From Desulfobacter hydrogenophilus (lineage in GTDB: Bacteria; Desulfobacterota; Desulfobacteria; Desulfobacterales; Desulfobacteraceae): a stretch of DNA of 64,000 bases. Each line of letters opens with the position of its first letter. Position 1 is the first letter of the stretch. Position numbers and translations under genes: made by a program. The notes under the pieces are model-generated. The model saw only the letters and a list, made by a program, of their open reading frames with translations. It did not search any database and was not told where the DNA came from. This document shows, piece by piece, positions 50,866-60,623 of the stretch. The stretch covers positions 2,978,501 through 3,042,500 of the forward strand of contig NZ_CP036313.1 in the NCBI RefSeq assembly GCF_004319545.1, given 5' to 3'.

Positions 50866-51909
50866 ATGATCACCATTAACAATCGAAAAATAGGACCTTC
50901 CGAAAAACCCTTTATCATCGCTGAAATGTCCGGCAACCACAACCAATCCCTTGATCGGGCACTTGAAATTGTAGAGGCGGCAGCCAAGGCCGGAGTCCAT
51001 GGGCTGAAAATCCAGACATACACGCCGGACACCATGACGTTGGATCTGAATGAGGGAGAGTTTCTCATCAGTGATTCCGACAGTCTGTGGGCAGGGAAAT
51101 CCTTATATGAGCTGTATGGCGAGGCCTATACCCCCTGGGAATGGCACAAGCCCATTTTCGACCGTACCCGGGAATTGGGCATTATCCCATTCAGCACACC
51201 GTTTGATGACACGGCCGTCGATTTTCTGGAAGACCTGAATGTGCCATGCTACAAAATCGCCTCGTTTGAAAATACGGATCTGCCGCTGATCCGGCGCGTT
51301 GCCGCAACCGGTAACCCATTGATCATTTCCACAGGCATGGCCACCATAGCGGAACTCGATGAAACGGTCCGTTCCGCCCGTGAGGCCGGCTGCAAGGATC
51401 TGATTCTGCTCAAATGTACCAGCACCTACCCGGCCACGGCCGACAATACCAACATTCTGACCATTCCCCATATGCGGGAACTGTTCGACTGTGAAGTAGG
51501 ATTGTCCGATCATACCATGGGTGTCGGGGTATCCGTCGCAAGCATTGCTATGGGTGCTTCTGTTATCGAAAAACACTTTACCCTCAATCGGGCTGATGGC
51601 GGTGTAGACAGCGCTTTTTCAATGGAACCCCAAGAAATGGCCCAGTTGGTAACTGAAACCGAACGTGCCTGGCAGGCTCTGGGAAAGATAACTTACGGCA
51701 CTACGCAGGCCGAAGAAAAATCACGGATTTTTCGCCGCTCTCTTTATATAACACAGGATATGAAGGCCGGAAATATTTTGACAAGAGAAAATGTCCGTGC
51801 CATCCGGCCAGGGCATGGATTGCCTCCAAAGTATCTGGATGTGGTGGTGGGGAAGCGAGTGTGCCGGAATGTTAAACGAGGAACACCGGTAAGTTGGGGA
51901 TTGTTTTGA
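50866..51909 (+). CDS. pseI: Pseudaminic acid synthase
   Basis: A 347-residue NeuB-family enzyme. The TIM barrel contains FIIAEMSGNHNQSLDRALEI, KIQTYTPDTMTLD, ISTGMATIAELDET and GLSDHTMGVGVSVASIAMGASVIEKHFTL. A C-terminal SAF (antifreeze-like) domain ends in KRVCRNVKRGTPVSWGLF. It condenses the 6-deoxy-AltdiNAc sugar with phosphoenolpyruvate. It starts 1 base after the formyltransferase stop. Confidence 0.95.
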   Translation: MITINNRKIGPSEKPFIIAEMSGNHNQSLDRALEIVEAAAKAGVHGLKIQTYTPDTMTLDLNEGEFLISDSDSLWAGKSLYELYGEAYTPWEWHKPIFDRTRELGIIPFSTPFDDTAVDFLEDLNVPCYKIASFENTDLPLIRRVAATGNPLIISTGMATIAELDETVRSAREAGCKDLILLKCTSTYPATADNTNILTIPHMRELFDCEVGLSDHTMGVGVSVASIAMGASVIEKHFTLNRADGGVDSAFSMEPQEMAQLVTETERAWQALGKITYGTTQAEEKSRIFRRSLYITQDMKAGNILTRENVRAIRPGHGLPPKYLDVVVGKRVCRNVKRGTPVSWGLF

Positions 51910-52158
51910 TTGAAGAGGCACCATGTTTTTCCAAAGATATTAAGACAAGAAATGGACTGAAAACTTTCCTTTTCATGTCTACATTCTTACGTTTCCCCCC
52001 TTATGTTAAGATATTTATCGCCTCAAAGAAACACTTGTATTAATATAAACCTGAGTTAGCGGCATAAAGATTGCTTTTTTGAATATAACACATTGAAATT
52101 TTAATATAAAATTAATATAATGGCATTAAAAAAACATTCACTTCGGAGGTGAAGACCG

Positions 52159-53520
52159 ATGCCGACCACTATCAATGTAAAACATGGAAATGAAAACCTT
52201 GTCAGTCAAAGCGGATTGCTCCCTGTAGGTGCATTGCTTAAGTCCATTAATTTTGCTGAGCGCTTCAAAAATTTACCGGATGTACATTGTGTTGATCCTA
52301 ATATTTCTCATGGAGAGATCCTTTCGTCCATGTTAGGACTTATTTGTGTTGGTAAGCCAGACTACATCGCTATTGAAATTTTCAGGCAGGATCCATTTTT
52401 TTTTACCCAAGCTATGGGAATCAGCAATTGTCCTTCCCAATCAACCTTGCGTGAACGTATTGACCTGATCGGGGAATCTGCCAATGAACTTATCAAGGAA
52501 GCTTCAGTTGAAATGATTCGAGGCAAAGCACCCGCCATTTCACCAGTTCAGACGAGTGTCGGCAATTATATTCCCTTAGACCTGGATGTCAGCCCCTTTG
52601 ACAATTCAAAAACGAAAAAAGAGGGGGTTTCCAGGACATACAAAGGTTGTGATGGATATGCACCGATGTTCGGATATCTGGGAACTGAAGGATATTTAAT
52701 CAATGTGGAGCTTAGAAAAGGCAGTCAGCATTGTCAAAAAAACACCCCGGCATTCATTCAAGAAATATTGAAATTAACCAGGCAGATCACCCAAGAACCT
52801 CTTCTTATGCGTCTTGATTCAGGAAATGACAGTCAGGATAATTTTGAAATAATAAAAAAATACGAAGGTGTTGATGTCTTGGTTAAGCGCAATTTACGTA
52901 AAGAATCTTTGGATGGCTGGTTTATCCTGGCTCAGAATACTGAAAACGTTAAATTGATTCGCTGTAAACACAAAAGTGTGTGGGTCGGGCAAACAACTGT
53001 TGACCCCAAAGGGCATGCATTGCCACGTCCGATTGTCTTCAAAGTGACTGAACGATATGAAGAAAAAGGAGAACCCCTGCTTTTTCCCAAAATCGAAGTA
53101 GAGACCTATTGGATTACCATAACCGGGCTGAGCCCCCAAGAGGTCATTAATTTATACCATGATCATGGAACCAGTGAACAATTTCACTCAGAAATTAAAA
53201 GTGATATTGGGTTAGAACGGTTCCCCAGCTGCCATTTTAGCAGCAACAGCCTGATTCTCCATCTCGCTCTTTTGGCGTACAACACCCTTAGAATCATAGG
53301 CCAAATTAGTCTTGAGGAACAGGATGAGAACAATCTTCCGGTCAACCGTAGAAAAACAGTCTCACGAAGGAGGTTAAGAACAGTCATGCAGGACTTAATG
53401 TATATGGCCGGCCGTTTAATTTATAGTGGCAGGCGGTGGAGCATTTCATTTGGTAAGATTAACCCATTCGCCCAATTGGCTGAGAACGTATTGCACCGAT
53501 TACGTTGTTCTCCCGGATAA
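52159..53520 (+). mobile_element. IS1380-family transposase, intact
   Basis: A 453-residue transposase that is full length and open. The catalytic acidic residues are visible in PLDLDVSPFDNSKTKKEG, LLMRLDSGND and GTSEQFHSEIKSDIGLERFP, as in IS1380. A good ribosome binding site (GGAGGTGAAG) precedes the ATG. I could not define the terminal repeats; they should lie in 51910-52158 and 53521-53792. It lies between pseI and the sulfotransferase. Confidence 0.9.
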
Positions 53521-53792
53521 GCGCATTATTGGGTGAAAACTTGGGCTGGAAAAGTTATGCGCAGAGCGCTAATGGTGAACTATTCCTATCTGGCGTGATT
53601 TGAGCATGGGAATTGAGTATAGTTCAGTAAAAAAACGGATTAGCTAGGATTGCCAGCCAATAAACCATCAAATATGATCTTAGGTCAGGGTTTGCAGAGG
53701 CCAAACCTCAGCAGATTTTTATGTATCAGAGGGCAAAGGCTGATTAGGCAAATTTTATGCCGGGAATTCAGGATAAATTTAAAGGCTGATTT

Positions 53793-54923
53793 ATGGAAAA
53801 CTATTGTTTTATTTCATCAATGTTTCGTTCCGGAAGCACAATGCTTGCGAGAATGCTTAATACGCATAAAAATGTGGCCTGTGCAAGTGATCCGATGCGC
53901 CCTATTTTCAATAGCTTTCGATATGATTTAGCTAAAAATAATTATAAAAATGCACATAAAAGATTTGATCCTTTAGATGATTATTTTTTACAATCCTTTG
54001 ATTTATTCCAGCAAATACTGAAGGGTACATTTGATGTTAAACCAGGCATTGATCATAGAAGATTATTTGAGGTAATACAAAATAGGGCAATGGCATTTTC
54101 AGGCAACTGGGCAGAGCAGATAGAGGTGAATGATTTCAATTCATACAGTGAGTATATTAAATATTTTACAAACCAGATAGATAAAATTTATGGCGAAAAT
54201 AAAAATAATTCTTACGTAATATTTAAAGAAGTTTGGGCATTAGAATTTTTTCCGGCTCTGAAAAAACTTTTCCCAAATATAAAATGTATTGCAATGGTAA
54301 GAGACCCTCGAGATATAGTTGCATCAAAAAATGCAACGGGATTGTCTTATCCCTATTTTTTTATGGGTAGGCAGTGGAGAAAACTAGCATTTTTATCATC
54401 CTATCTGAATCATTTATACAAAGATGATTTTTATGTTATTAAATATGAAGATTTGGTCAGTCAGTCAGATCAATACGTAAAAAATCTATGTGCTTTTTTA
54501 GGAATTGAATTCGAACAGAACCTTTTGGACACAACTCAATATAAGGATGGCTCAGGTAATCCATGGTTCCAGAACACATCTTATGGTACAAATGTTCCTC
54601 AATATATAAATTCCAAATCAATTGGCAAATGGAAAAGTCAACTTAATGATTTAGATGTTAGATCTATTGAACTCATTTGTAATGATTGGATGCAGCATTT
54701 TGACTATCAATTATCCAACAGCCGAAATGATTTATTATCTATGGGGGTAGACGATTTTCGAATTTTTAATAACAATGAGTTGGCAACGTGGATTCGGCCT
54801 TTTGCTTTTGACCGTGATAGGGAATGGCTTTCCAATCAAATGCTAATAGAAAAAATGAGATCTTATGAAAAACGGTGTTTTTCTGATGATGAAAATTTCC
54901 GTTTGCAAATTAAGTGGTGGTAA
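53793..54923 (+). CDS. Sulfotransferase family protein
   Basis: A 376-residue protein with the PAPS 5'-phosphosulfate loop ISSMFRSGSTMLARML at residues 7-22 and the 3'-phosphate site AMVRDPRDIVASKNATG at about 168-184, followed by YVIKYEDLVSQSDQYV. It would transfer sulfate from PAPS to a sugar or protein. The gene is AT-rich compared with the pse genes, as are the two genes after it, pointing to separate acquisition. The acceptor is unknown; the flagellin glycan is a plausible guess. Confidence 0.82.
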   Translation: MENYCFISSMFRSGSTMLARMLNTHKNVACASDPMRPIFNSFRYDLAKNNYKNAHKRFDPLDDYFLQSFDLFQQILKGTFDVKPGIDHRRLFEVIQNRAMAFSGNWAEQIEVNDFNSYSEYIKYFTNQIDKIYGENKNNSYVIFKEVWALEFFPALKKLFPNIKCIAMVRDPRDIVASKNATGLSYPYFFMGRQWRKLAFLSSYLNHLYKDDFYVIKYEDLVSQSDQYVKNLCAFLGIEFEQNLLDTTQYKDGSGNPWFQNTSYGTNVPQYINSKSIGKWKSQLNDLDVRSIELICNDWMQHFDYQLSNSRNDLLSMGVDDFRIFNNNELATWIRPFAFDRDREWLSNQMLIEKMRSYEKRCFSDDENFRLQIKWW

Positions 54924-54924
54924 A

Positions 54925-56193
54925 ATGAGCTTAGCCTATACAATAATATCCGATCTTTGGCGTTTACCAAGACATTTTGCATCTAGTGGGTATGATGAAG
55001 CTGTGGCCTATTTAAAAAAGATACTACCATTCCGTGAAATTAAATTTACTTCAGAGGATGAATGTAACGGCTGGATCATCCCGCCTAAATGGGAGGTCTT
55101 ACAAGCTCTCATAATTAAAGATAACAAAATTATCTTAGATGGGATGAAACACCCTTTATCTGTTGTGAGTCATTCTCTTTCTTTTGAAGGAAACGTTGAT
55201 CTTAAGACATTAAAACAACATCTGCACTACGATAACCGTTATAATGATGCCATCCCTTATCACTTCCGCTATTCATATCGTCCATGGGATAGAGATTGGG
55301 GTTTTTGTGTAACTAAAAACTTTTATGAAAGCCTGGAAGATGGAATCTATTCAATAAAAATCAAAACACTTGAAGATGAGCCTGAATTAAAAATAATTGA
55401 TTATAGAATTCAAGGTGAATCAGATTATGAATTTTTGTTTGTAGCTCATTTAGATCATCCAGGAATGGCGAATGATGACTTAAGTGGATGTGCTGTAGGC
55501 TGTGAATTGATGAATGAACTTTCAAAACAAAAAACAAAATTTTCATATAGACTTATTTTAGTGCAAGAGATTATAGGCTCCCAATTATACTTGGAAAAAA
55601 TTTTTAAAAACAATATTATTGGTGGTGTATTTCTTGAAATGCTTGGAGTAAATATTAATTTATCGATGCAAAGTTCATATGCTGAGACTTCGAGCATGGA
55701 CTATTTTTTGAAAAAAGCATTAAAAGAATATAATTGTGAGAATATTTTGGAATTTAAAAGTATTATCGGAAATGATGAACTCGTATTTGAATCTTATGGC
55801 ATCCCAATGCCTTCTCTTATCAGATTCCCATACCCTGAATATCACTGCGACAAAGACAATATTGATATTATCGAGCAAAGCAAATTATCAGAAGCAATAG
55901 CAATTTTACTAAAGATGGTAGAATTTATTGAAGATGATATAGTTATAAATAAAAAGTTCAAAGGTGTTATGTGCCTGTCAAATCCGAATTGTAATTTATA
56001 TGTTGATTCCGGGCAACCAGCATTTGGGAAAAATGACGACAACATACAAATGAGAAGGGTTATGGATTATCTTTCAATTATGCCTGAAACTGAATTTTTA
56101 TCTATCCTTTGTCATAAATTTAAAATAAATAAAAATGTTGTTTATGAATATCTTAAAAAGTGGGCAGACCATCATTTAATAGAAATGATTTAA
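54925..56193 (+). CDS. DUF4910 aminopeptidase-like protein
   Basis: A 422-residue protein of the DUF4910 group, whose known structures have an M28-like zinc peptidase fold. The putative metal ligands are in FVAHLDHPGMANDDLSGC around residues 173-190, in the Glu of VQEIIGS, and in the EYHCDKD segment near 305-311. A C-terminal winged-helix-like part follows. The family is frequent in surface-glycan loci; here it sits between a sulfotransferase and an acyltransferase. Substrate unknown. The ATG at 54925 is right after the sulfotransferase stop. Confidence 0.78.
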   Translation: MSLAYTIISDLWRLPRHFASSGYDEAVAYLKKILPFREIKFTSEDECNGWIIPPKWEVLQALIIKDNKIILDGMKHPLSVVSHSLSFEGNVDLKTLKQHLHYDNRYNDAIPYHFRYSYRPWDRDWGFCVTKNFYESLEDGIYSIKIKTLEDEPELKIIDYRIQGESDYEFLFVAHLDHPGMANDDLSGCAVGCELMNELSKQKTKFSYRLILVQEIIGSQLYLEKIFKNNIIGGVFLEMLGVNINLSMQSSYAETSSMDYFLKKALKEYNCENILEFKSIIGNDELVFESYGIPMPSLIRFPYPEYHCDKDNIDIIEQSKLSEAIAILLKMVEFIEDDIVINKKFKGVMCLSNPNCNLYVDSGQPAFGKNDDNIQMRRVMDYLSIMPETEFLSILCHKFKINKNVVYEYLKKWADHHLIEMI

Positions 56194-56208
56194 TCGCTAA
56201 CATTAGAA

Positions 56209-56898
56209 ATGGATCATAAGACTATGATACTGGATCTAAATGAAAAAGAGTTGACGGATTTGATGGTCAAACAACTTCGAGCATTATTGTGTTTCAATGA
56301 ATCTACGGAACTAATGGATTTAAAGAAGGCAATTCAACTAGCAATAGATAAAATAGCGTATTTGATACCAAGGTGTAAAAATAAGTACTATTTTAAAAAT
56401 GGTGCTCCATACTTTACACCATTTCATTCGGGGCAAAATACAATTTTTTGTTACTTTGTATCGCATATCCTTTATGTTAATTTAGGGAATGAAAATTTAG
56501 CAGAAAGAATTTTCTACTTAAACAAAATCCTTAATGGGATTAACATATATTATACGACAAAACTCCCTGATATTTTTTATTTGGACCATGCCGTTGGAAC
56601 TGTCATAGGTAAGGCCGATTTTTCAGATTATTTTCAATTCAGGCAAAACGTCACTGTTGGAAATAATTTTAACAAATATCCTCGATTTGGAAGGAATGTT
56701 CATCTTTGGTCGGGTGCTACAGTTATCGGAGATTGTAATATCGGCAACAATGTTATTATTTCTGCCAGAACATACCTTAAAGATCAGGACATACCTGATA
56801 ATAGTATTGTATTTGGAAAGTATCCTGAAATTACTATTAAAGGAAAAGATGAAGATTATTTTTTAAATAATAATTATTTTAATATGGATATAAAGTAA
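56209..56898 (+). CDS. Left-handed beta-helix acyltransferase, serine acetyltransferase-like
   Basis: A 229-residue protein with a helical N-terminal half and a C-terminal hexapeptide-repeat domain (VGTVIGKADFSDYFQFRQ, FGRNVHLWSGATVIGDCNIG, NNVIISARTYLKDQDIPD). The usual catalytic His is probably in YLDHAVGTVIG. It resembles CysE-type transferases in architecture but its position in a glycan cluster suggests O- or N-acylation of a sugar. AT-rich like its two upstream neighbours, from which it is 15 bases away. Confidence 0.75.
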   Translation: MDHKTMILDLNEKELTDLMVKQLRALLCFNESTELMDLKKAIQLAIDKIAYLIPRCKNKYYFKNGAPYFTPFHSGQNTIFCYFVSHILYVNLGNENLAERIFYLNKILNGINIYYTTKLPDIFYLDHAVGTVIGKADFSDYFQFRQNVTVGNNFNKYPRFGRNVHLWSGATVIGDCNIGNNVIISARTYLKDQDIPDNSIVFGKYPEITIKGKDEDYFLNNNYFNMDIK

Positions 56899-57087
56899 AT
56901 TGAATGAGTCGATTTCATGAACTCCATGAGAATACACGAAAGACTTCTGGTCTCTTTTAAAAAACTGATTTCGTTCATATCAGGGTATCTCACAAAAAAC
57001 ATTTAACGGGTAAATACATGTGGACAGAATAAATAGCATAGCCAAACAACATGATTCAATCGTTATTTTCAAACGGTTGCCCTGACT

Positions 57088-60024
57088 TTAACCGGCAGCC
57101 AGTTTTTTAAACTGCCTATATGCTTCAAGGGCAGCCTCAAGATTATCAAGATTTTTATAGCAGTCACCGATTTTTTTTAGAGCTCCAACCTGTTCAGGCA
57201 AAGCCAGAAAATATCGTTCATACGCCATGATGGCACCATTGTAATCTTTTTGAGCCTGAAGAATATCGCCGATATTATCCCAGTACACGGCATAATTCTT
57301 ATCTAAATCCACCGCTTTTTTCAGGGTTTCCAGACCGGAGTTAAAATCACCAAGGGCAAAATAGGTATCGGTTATAGAAATATATAGACCTGGCTCGTCA
57401 GGCAAATCGGTTAGAGCTTTTTGAAAACTATCCAACGCTTTTTGATACTCTTTCTCCTCTATTAAAAGATCGCCGTAGACGTGATAAAAATTTGCGACAG
57501 CAAATTTGTCCATGGAATTTTGGAACTCTTTTTCATTGATTTCGGTTCCAACCAGGTTCTCAAAAATTTGCCTGTTTGTTTCTATTTTTTCTTTATCCTG
57601 GGTCTCAAGGCTTTGCCTTGCTGTCTGCATATCATATTCAACCACCTTTCTAAAAAATGCCTTAAGATTTTTATGATATGAACAACATTTCAAGCCCCTT
57701 AATAAAAGATTTCTCATTCTGTTCGAATAAGCATCTGAAGGAATAGTTTTGCCCTCTGGAACAGCTTTCTTAAAATAGAAATCAGCTATTTCATAACCTT
57801 TATCAAAAATCCTCTCTTTATAAGAGCTATCCAAGGTTAATGCTGACTTAAAATAATTATTAGCCTTTTCATATTCACTACGAAACAATGCGATAACACC
57901 CAGGTAAAAATTTATTTCCGCAAATTCATCCAGACCAGAGCTATACCTAACCAATAATTTTTCTAAAAGCACATAATCTTCTGACTGATAATAAATTCTT
58001 GTCAATTCAAGAATATCCTGCACCTCAGCCTTTATGGGGGCCTCTAACTGGGGGTTCACCGGAAAAGGATTTTTATTGTTCGTTTTGGCAGCTGCCCCTG
58101 TTTTGCCCTGGCTGTTTGGGTTGTTTCGTTCTATTTTGGCCAATAGAGCCTTTTCATTGTTGTGATAAACTATCAGTTCATTCAGCTGTTTTTTAAACTT
58201 GGTTAGATTCTTTATTCTAAGTTTATTTACCCTGTCAGTTCTGACCACGCTCTTTGAGAGCCATTCCAAATATTTTTCAGGCTCTTTTTCAAGGGTTTCA
58301 ATTTCTTTTTTTTCCCTCTCATCCTCTCTCATGCCATCCATGGTCATATCATCAAAAATCGACCATAGCTGGTTTTTATCAGCTCGATTGTGACACGAAT
58401 CCAGATCAACTATTTTTTTTTGCAGTTTCAAGGGAAGCTTTGATAGGGAGGTCAATCGTTTCCCATTGCCTTTTAATTTATCCACATCCCTTAGAACTGA
58501 TACGGATAGCCGGTCTGCCTTGTCTATTATTTTTTCAAGATTTTTTAATTTGTTAAGGGTGGTTCGCATGGATTTTTCAAGATTAGTTTTCTTTGGCTTA
58601 ACCTCTTCATCAACAACCACAGGATTTTTGCAGAACCTTTCTATGGCAGAGGCAAGCGTAATGTTTTCAGTACCCTCTATAACCGCACCGCCTTCCGTGG
58701 CATTTATGAATTTACCTTTTGCCCCTTCAATCATCTCCTCAAAGGCAAGCTTATAAGAAAAAAATACCCTTGTCGTGGGGACATCAGGACCATTTACCCC
58801 CTTTACCCACAAAATATTCCGCCCATCCTTGAGCATGGTATCCATGGATTCTTTATTTGTTAATACCACATTTGAGGAGTGATCCTTGTTTTCAGAAAAT
58901 GCCAGGTCCTGCCCTACAAAGATGACAGGATCACACCCCATGACCTTTGCAGATATAAAATTCAGGTGGGCAACTGTTCCGGCTGCCCCCACTGCCAGTT
59001 CCCCTCCTAGGGAAGTGTTGATCCAGCTTTCAAGAGCATGGTGACCAAATGCCCAGAAGATGTTTTTTGCTGGAAAAACTTTGGGTACAACCGGGGTAAC
59101 CCAGGAGGTGCAGATAAGATTGATATCTCTGCTCAGGGGATTAGCTGCCACGCCTGCAATTTTTTCATATGTAAGCTCCTGATAGTCAATGGCGGTTACA
59201 AAATCAGGCTTTATTCCCCGGGCAAGGAGAGACGGCAGCGCAGCGTCCACAGATATGATGACAGCTTTACCCACAGCCCTGGAGATCTCATCGATATTCT
59301 TGTCAAGGGATGGGCCGGCCGCAACTATCAAGGCAGGAATCCCCTTGAATTTATAGGAAAGCTCCTCCAGCAGGTTATCATGGTGAATCGATGTCAGATG
59401 TTTTATTCTGTTTTCGAAAAATTGCTGGCCGTGTATCGTCTTGGTTGAACCCTCCATGTTGCAATCGCTGGCATAATTAAAAACAGAGGCGGCTAATTGT
59501 TCATAGGCGTTGTTTGCCTGGAAACAGGCGGTAAGTTTGTAGGTGTGAATATCTTCAAGCATTAACCCCCGGTTTGCGGGTTTGAGTATATCCGACACAT
59601 CACCCGGATCACCAAGGGAGAGAATAACACGATTGTCGGTAAGAAGGTCTGAGAGGTCCAGATGATTCAAGCCGCAAAGAAAGAATTCGATATTCAGCTC
59701 AAATATAATAATGTGCTTGATCTTTTTCAGCCTTCGTACGATTTCAAGGGCTGAATATCCAAGCCCTAATCCCAGAATTATCATAACCCCTGTTGATTCC
59801 TCTCCAATCCTGGAAAGAAAAGAATCACACTCTCTGCCCGGCTTATCTGCATCATGGAAATATATGGATAGATTTTCAGACAAGTTTAATTTTAAATTAG
59901 GCTTGTCACTGTTTTTAAAAACAAGCTCTGCCTGATTTGGCATATCTTGGGCCCCGGAAATTTTTTCCCATTCACCAGGATGCTTTTTTTTCAAAAAGGC
60001 CATATTGCTTTCAAAAATTTCCAT
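57088..60024 (-). CDS. Motility-associated factor (Maf) glycosyltransferase with TPR domain
   Basis: A 978-residue protein. Residues about 1-200 are the Maf N-terminal region (ESNMAFLKKKHPGEWEKI). The DUF115/MptE-like core follows (ALIVAAGPSLDKNID, AIDYQELTYEKI, GGELAVGAAGTVAHLNF, DPVIFVGQDLAFSENKDHSS). The last ~270 residues carry TPR repeats (KALDSFQKALTDLPDEPGLY). Maf proteins transfer pseudaminic or legionaminic acid to flagellin in the cytoplasm. The start is placed at 60024, where GGAG lies 9 nt upstream; an ATG at 60039 has no ribosome binding site. Confidence 0.88.
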   Translation of the reverse strand: MEIFESNMAFLKKKHPGEWEKISGAQDMPNQAELVFKNSDKPNLKLNLSENLSIYFHDADKPGRECDSFLSRIGEESTGVMIILGLGLGYSALEIVRRLKKIKHIIIFELNIEFFLCGLNHLDLSDLLTDNRVILSLGDPGDVSDILKPANRGLMLEDIHTYKLTACFQANNAYEQLAASVFNYASDCNMEGSTKTIHGQQFFENRIKHLTSIHHDNLLEELSYKFKGIPALIVAAGPSLDKNIDEISRAVGKAVIISVDAALPSLLARGIKPDFVTAIDYQELTYEKIAGVAANPLSRDINLICTSWVTPVVPKVFPAKNIFWAFGHHALESWINTSLGGELAVGAAGTVAHLNFISAKVMGCDPVIFVGQDLAFSENKDHSSNVVLTNKESMDTMLKDGRNILWVKGVNGPDVPTTRVFFSYKLAFEEMIEGAKGKFINATEGGAVIEGTENITLASAIERFCKNPVVVDEEVKPKKTNLEKSMRTTLNKLKNLEKIIDKADRLSVSVLRDVDKLKGNGKRLTSLSKLPLKLQKKIVDLDSCHNRADKNQLWSIFDDMTMDGMREDEREKKEIETLEKEPEKYLEWLSKSVVRTDRVNKLRIKNLTKFKKQLNELIVYHNNEKALLAKIERNNPNSQGKTGAAAKTNNKNPFPVNPQLEAPIKAEVQDILELTRIYYQSEDYVLLEKLLVRYSSGLDEFAEINFYLGVIALFRSEYEKANNYFKSALTLDSSYKERIFDKGYEIADFYFKKAVPEGKTIPSDAYSNRMRNLLLRGLKCCSYHKNLKAFFRKVVEYDMQTARQSLETQDKEKIETNRQIFENLVGTEINEKEFQNSMDKFAVANFYHVYGDLLIEEKEYQKALDSFQKALTDLPDEPGLYISITDTYFALGDFNSGLETLKKAVDLDKNYAVYWDNIGDILQAQKDYNGAIMAYERYFLALPEQVGALKKIGDCYKNLDNLEAALEAYRQFKKLAAG

Positions 60025-60238
60025 TAATCCAATCTCCATATGATTTAATCTATATAAAAGTCACGGGGTAACCTGGTTTATCCATACATAGGCCCGACTC
60101 ACAACGAAACATGGCGGTAATTCAAGAGCTTATTGGGACTTTTGTATAAATGAAATTTTTGCCCACAGAAGGCTTGCATAATTAACGCTTTTGCTATTCG
60201 TATCGACACAAGAGGATGTTATCTAAAGCATGAAACTT

Positions 60239-60399
60239 GATACTCAATGATCAAGTTTTTGTTAATTTGCCCAATTTCCGCCTTGAATTTGAACAAATTT
60301 TCTAAAAACTTGATGATCGAGTGATAAAAAATTCAGCCTCCAAAAGAACATAACCACATTTATGCAAAAACAGGCCCAACAACTTGATCATTGAGTATC
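60239..60399. repeat. Palindromic element with 19-bp inverted ends
   Basis: GATACTCAATGATCAAGTT at the left and its exact complement at the right bound a 161-bp non-coding unit; an imperfect internal copy (ACTTGATGATCGAGTGA) lies at about 60307-60323. It has the shape of a MITE, but no target duplication is clear. Confidence 0.7.
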
Positions 60400-60408
60400 C
60401 TTAATTTA

Positions 60409-60542
60409 GGAACAGGTCTTAAAGAACTTGCCCCTTTTGTTATATCCGGGAGCGCGGGCGTCCCGCCCGCATGTCCGCAAGTATTGTAAAGATGCAGGCG
60501 AGACGCCCGCGCTCCCAGGTTAAGTTATTTCGGACTCATTCC
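60409..60542. mobile_element. MITE family 2, copy B (134 bp), downstream of fliC
   Basis: Starts GGAAC and ends CATTCC with TTA duplicated at 60406-60408 and 60543-60545. It is the inverted counterpart of copy C at 63345-63478, with about 8 differences in 134 bp. Confidence 0.88.
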
Positions 60543-60558
60543 TTAATATTCCATGGAT

Positions 60559-60599
60559 AAAAAAATCTGCCGACAAAGGAATTTTTCCTTTGCCGGCAG
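60559..60599 (-). terminator. fliC terminator
   Basis: On the minus strand CTGCCGGCAAAGGAA pairs with TTCCTTTGTCGGCAG and is followed by seven T. It lies 25 nt past the flagellin stop. Confidence 0.9.
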
Positions 60600-60623
60600 G
60601 TTAGGTTATGCTGCTTTCAGAAA

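Noticed and set aside
52000..53600. Terminal inverted repeats of the IS1380 element
   Set aside because: A TTAGCG-GCATAA type match between 52055 and 53570 is too short and gapped to accept.
56209..56898. Hexapeptide acyltransferase as the missing PseH
   Set aside because: PseH is a GNAT-fold enzyme, and this gene is outside the operon and AT-rich; the formyltransferase in the pseH position is a better candidate.
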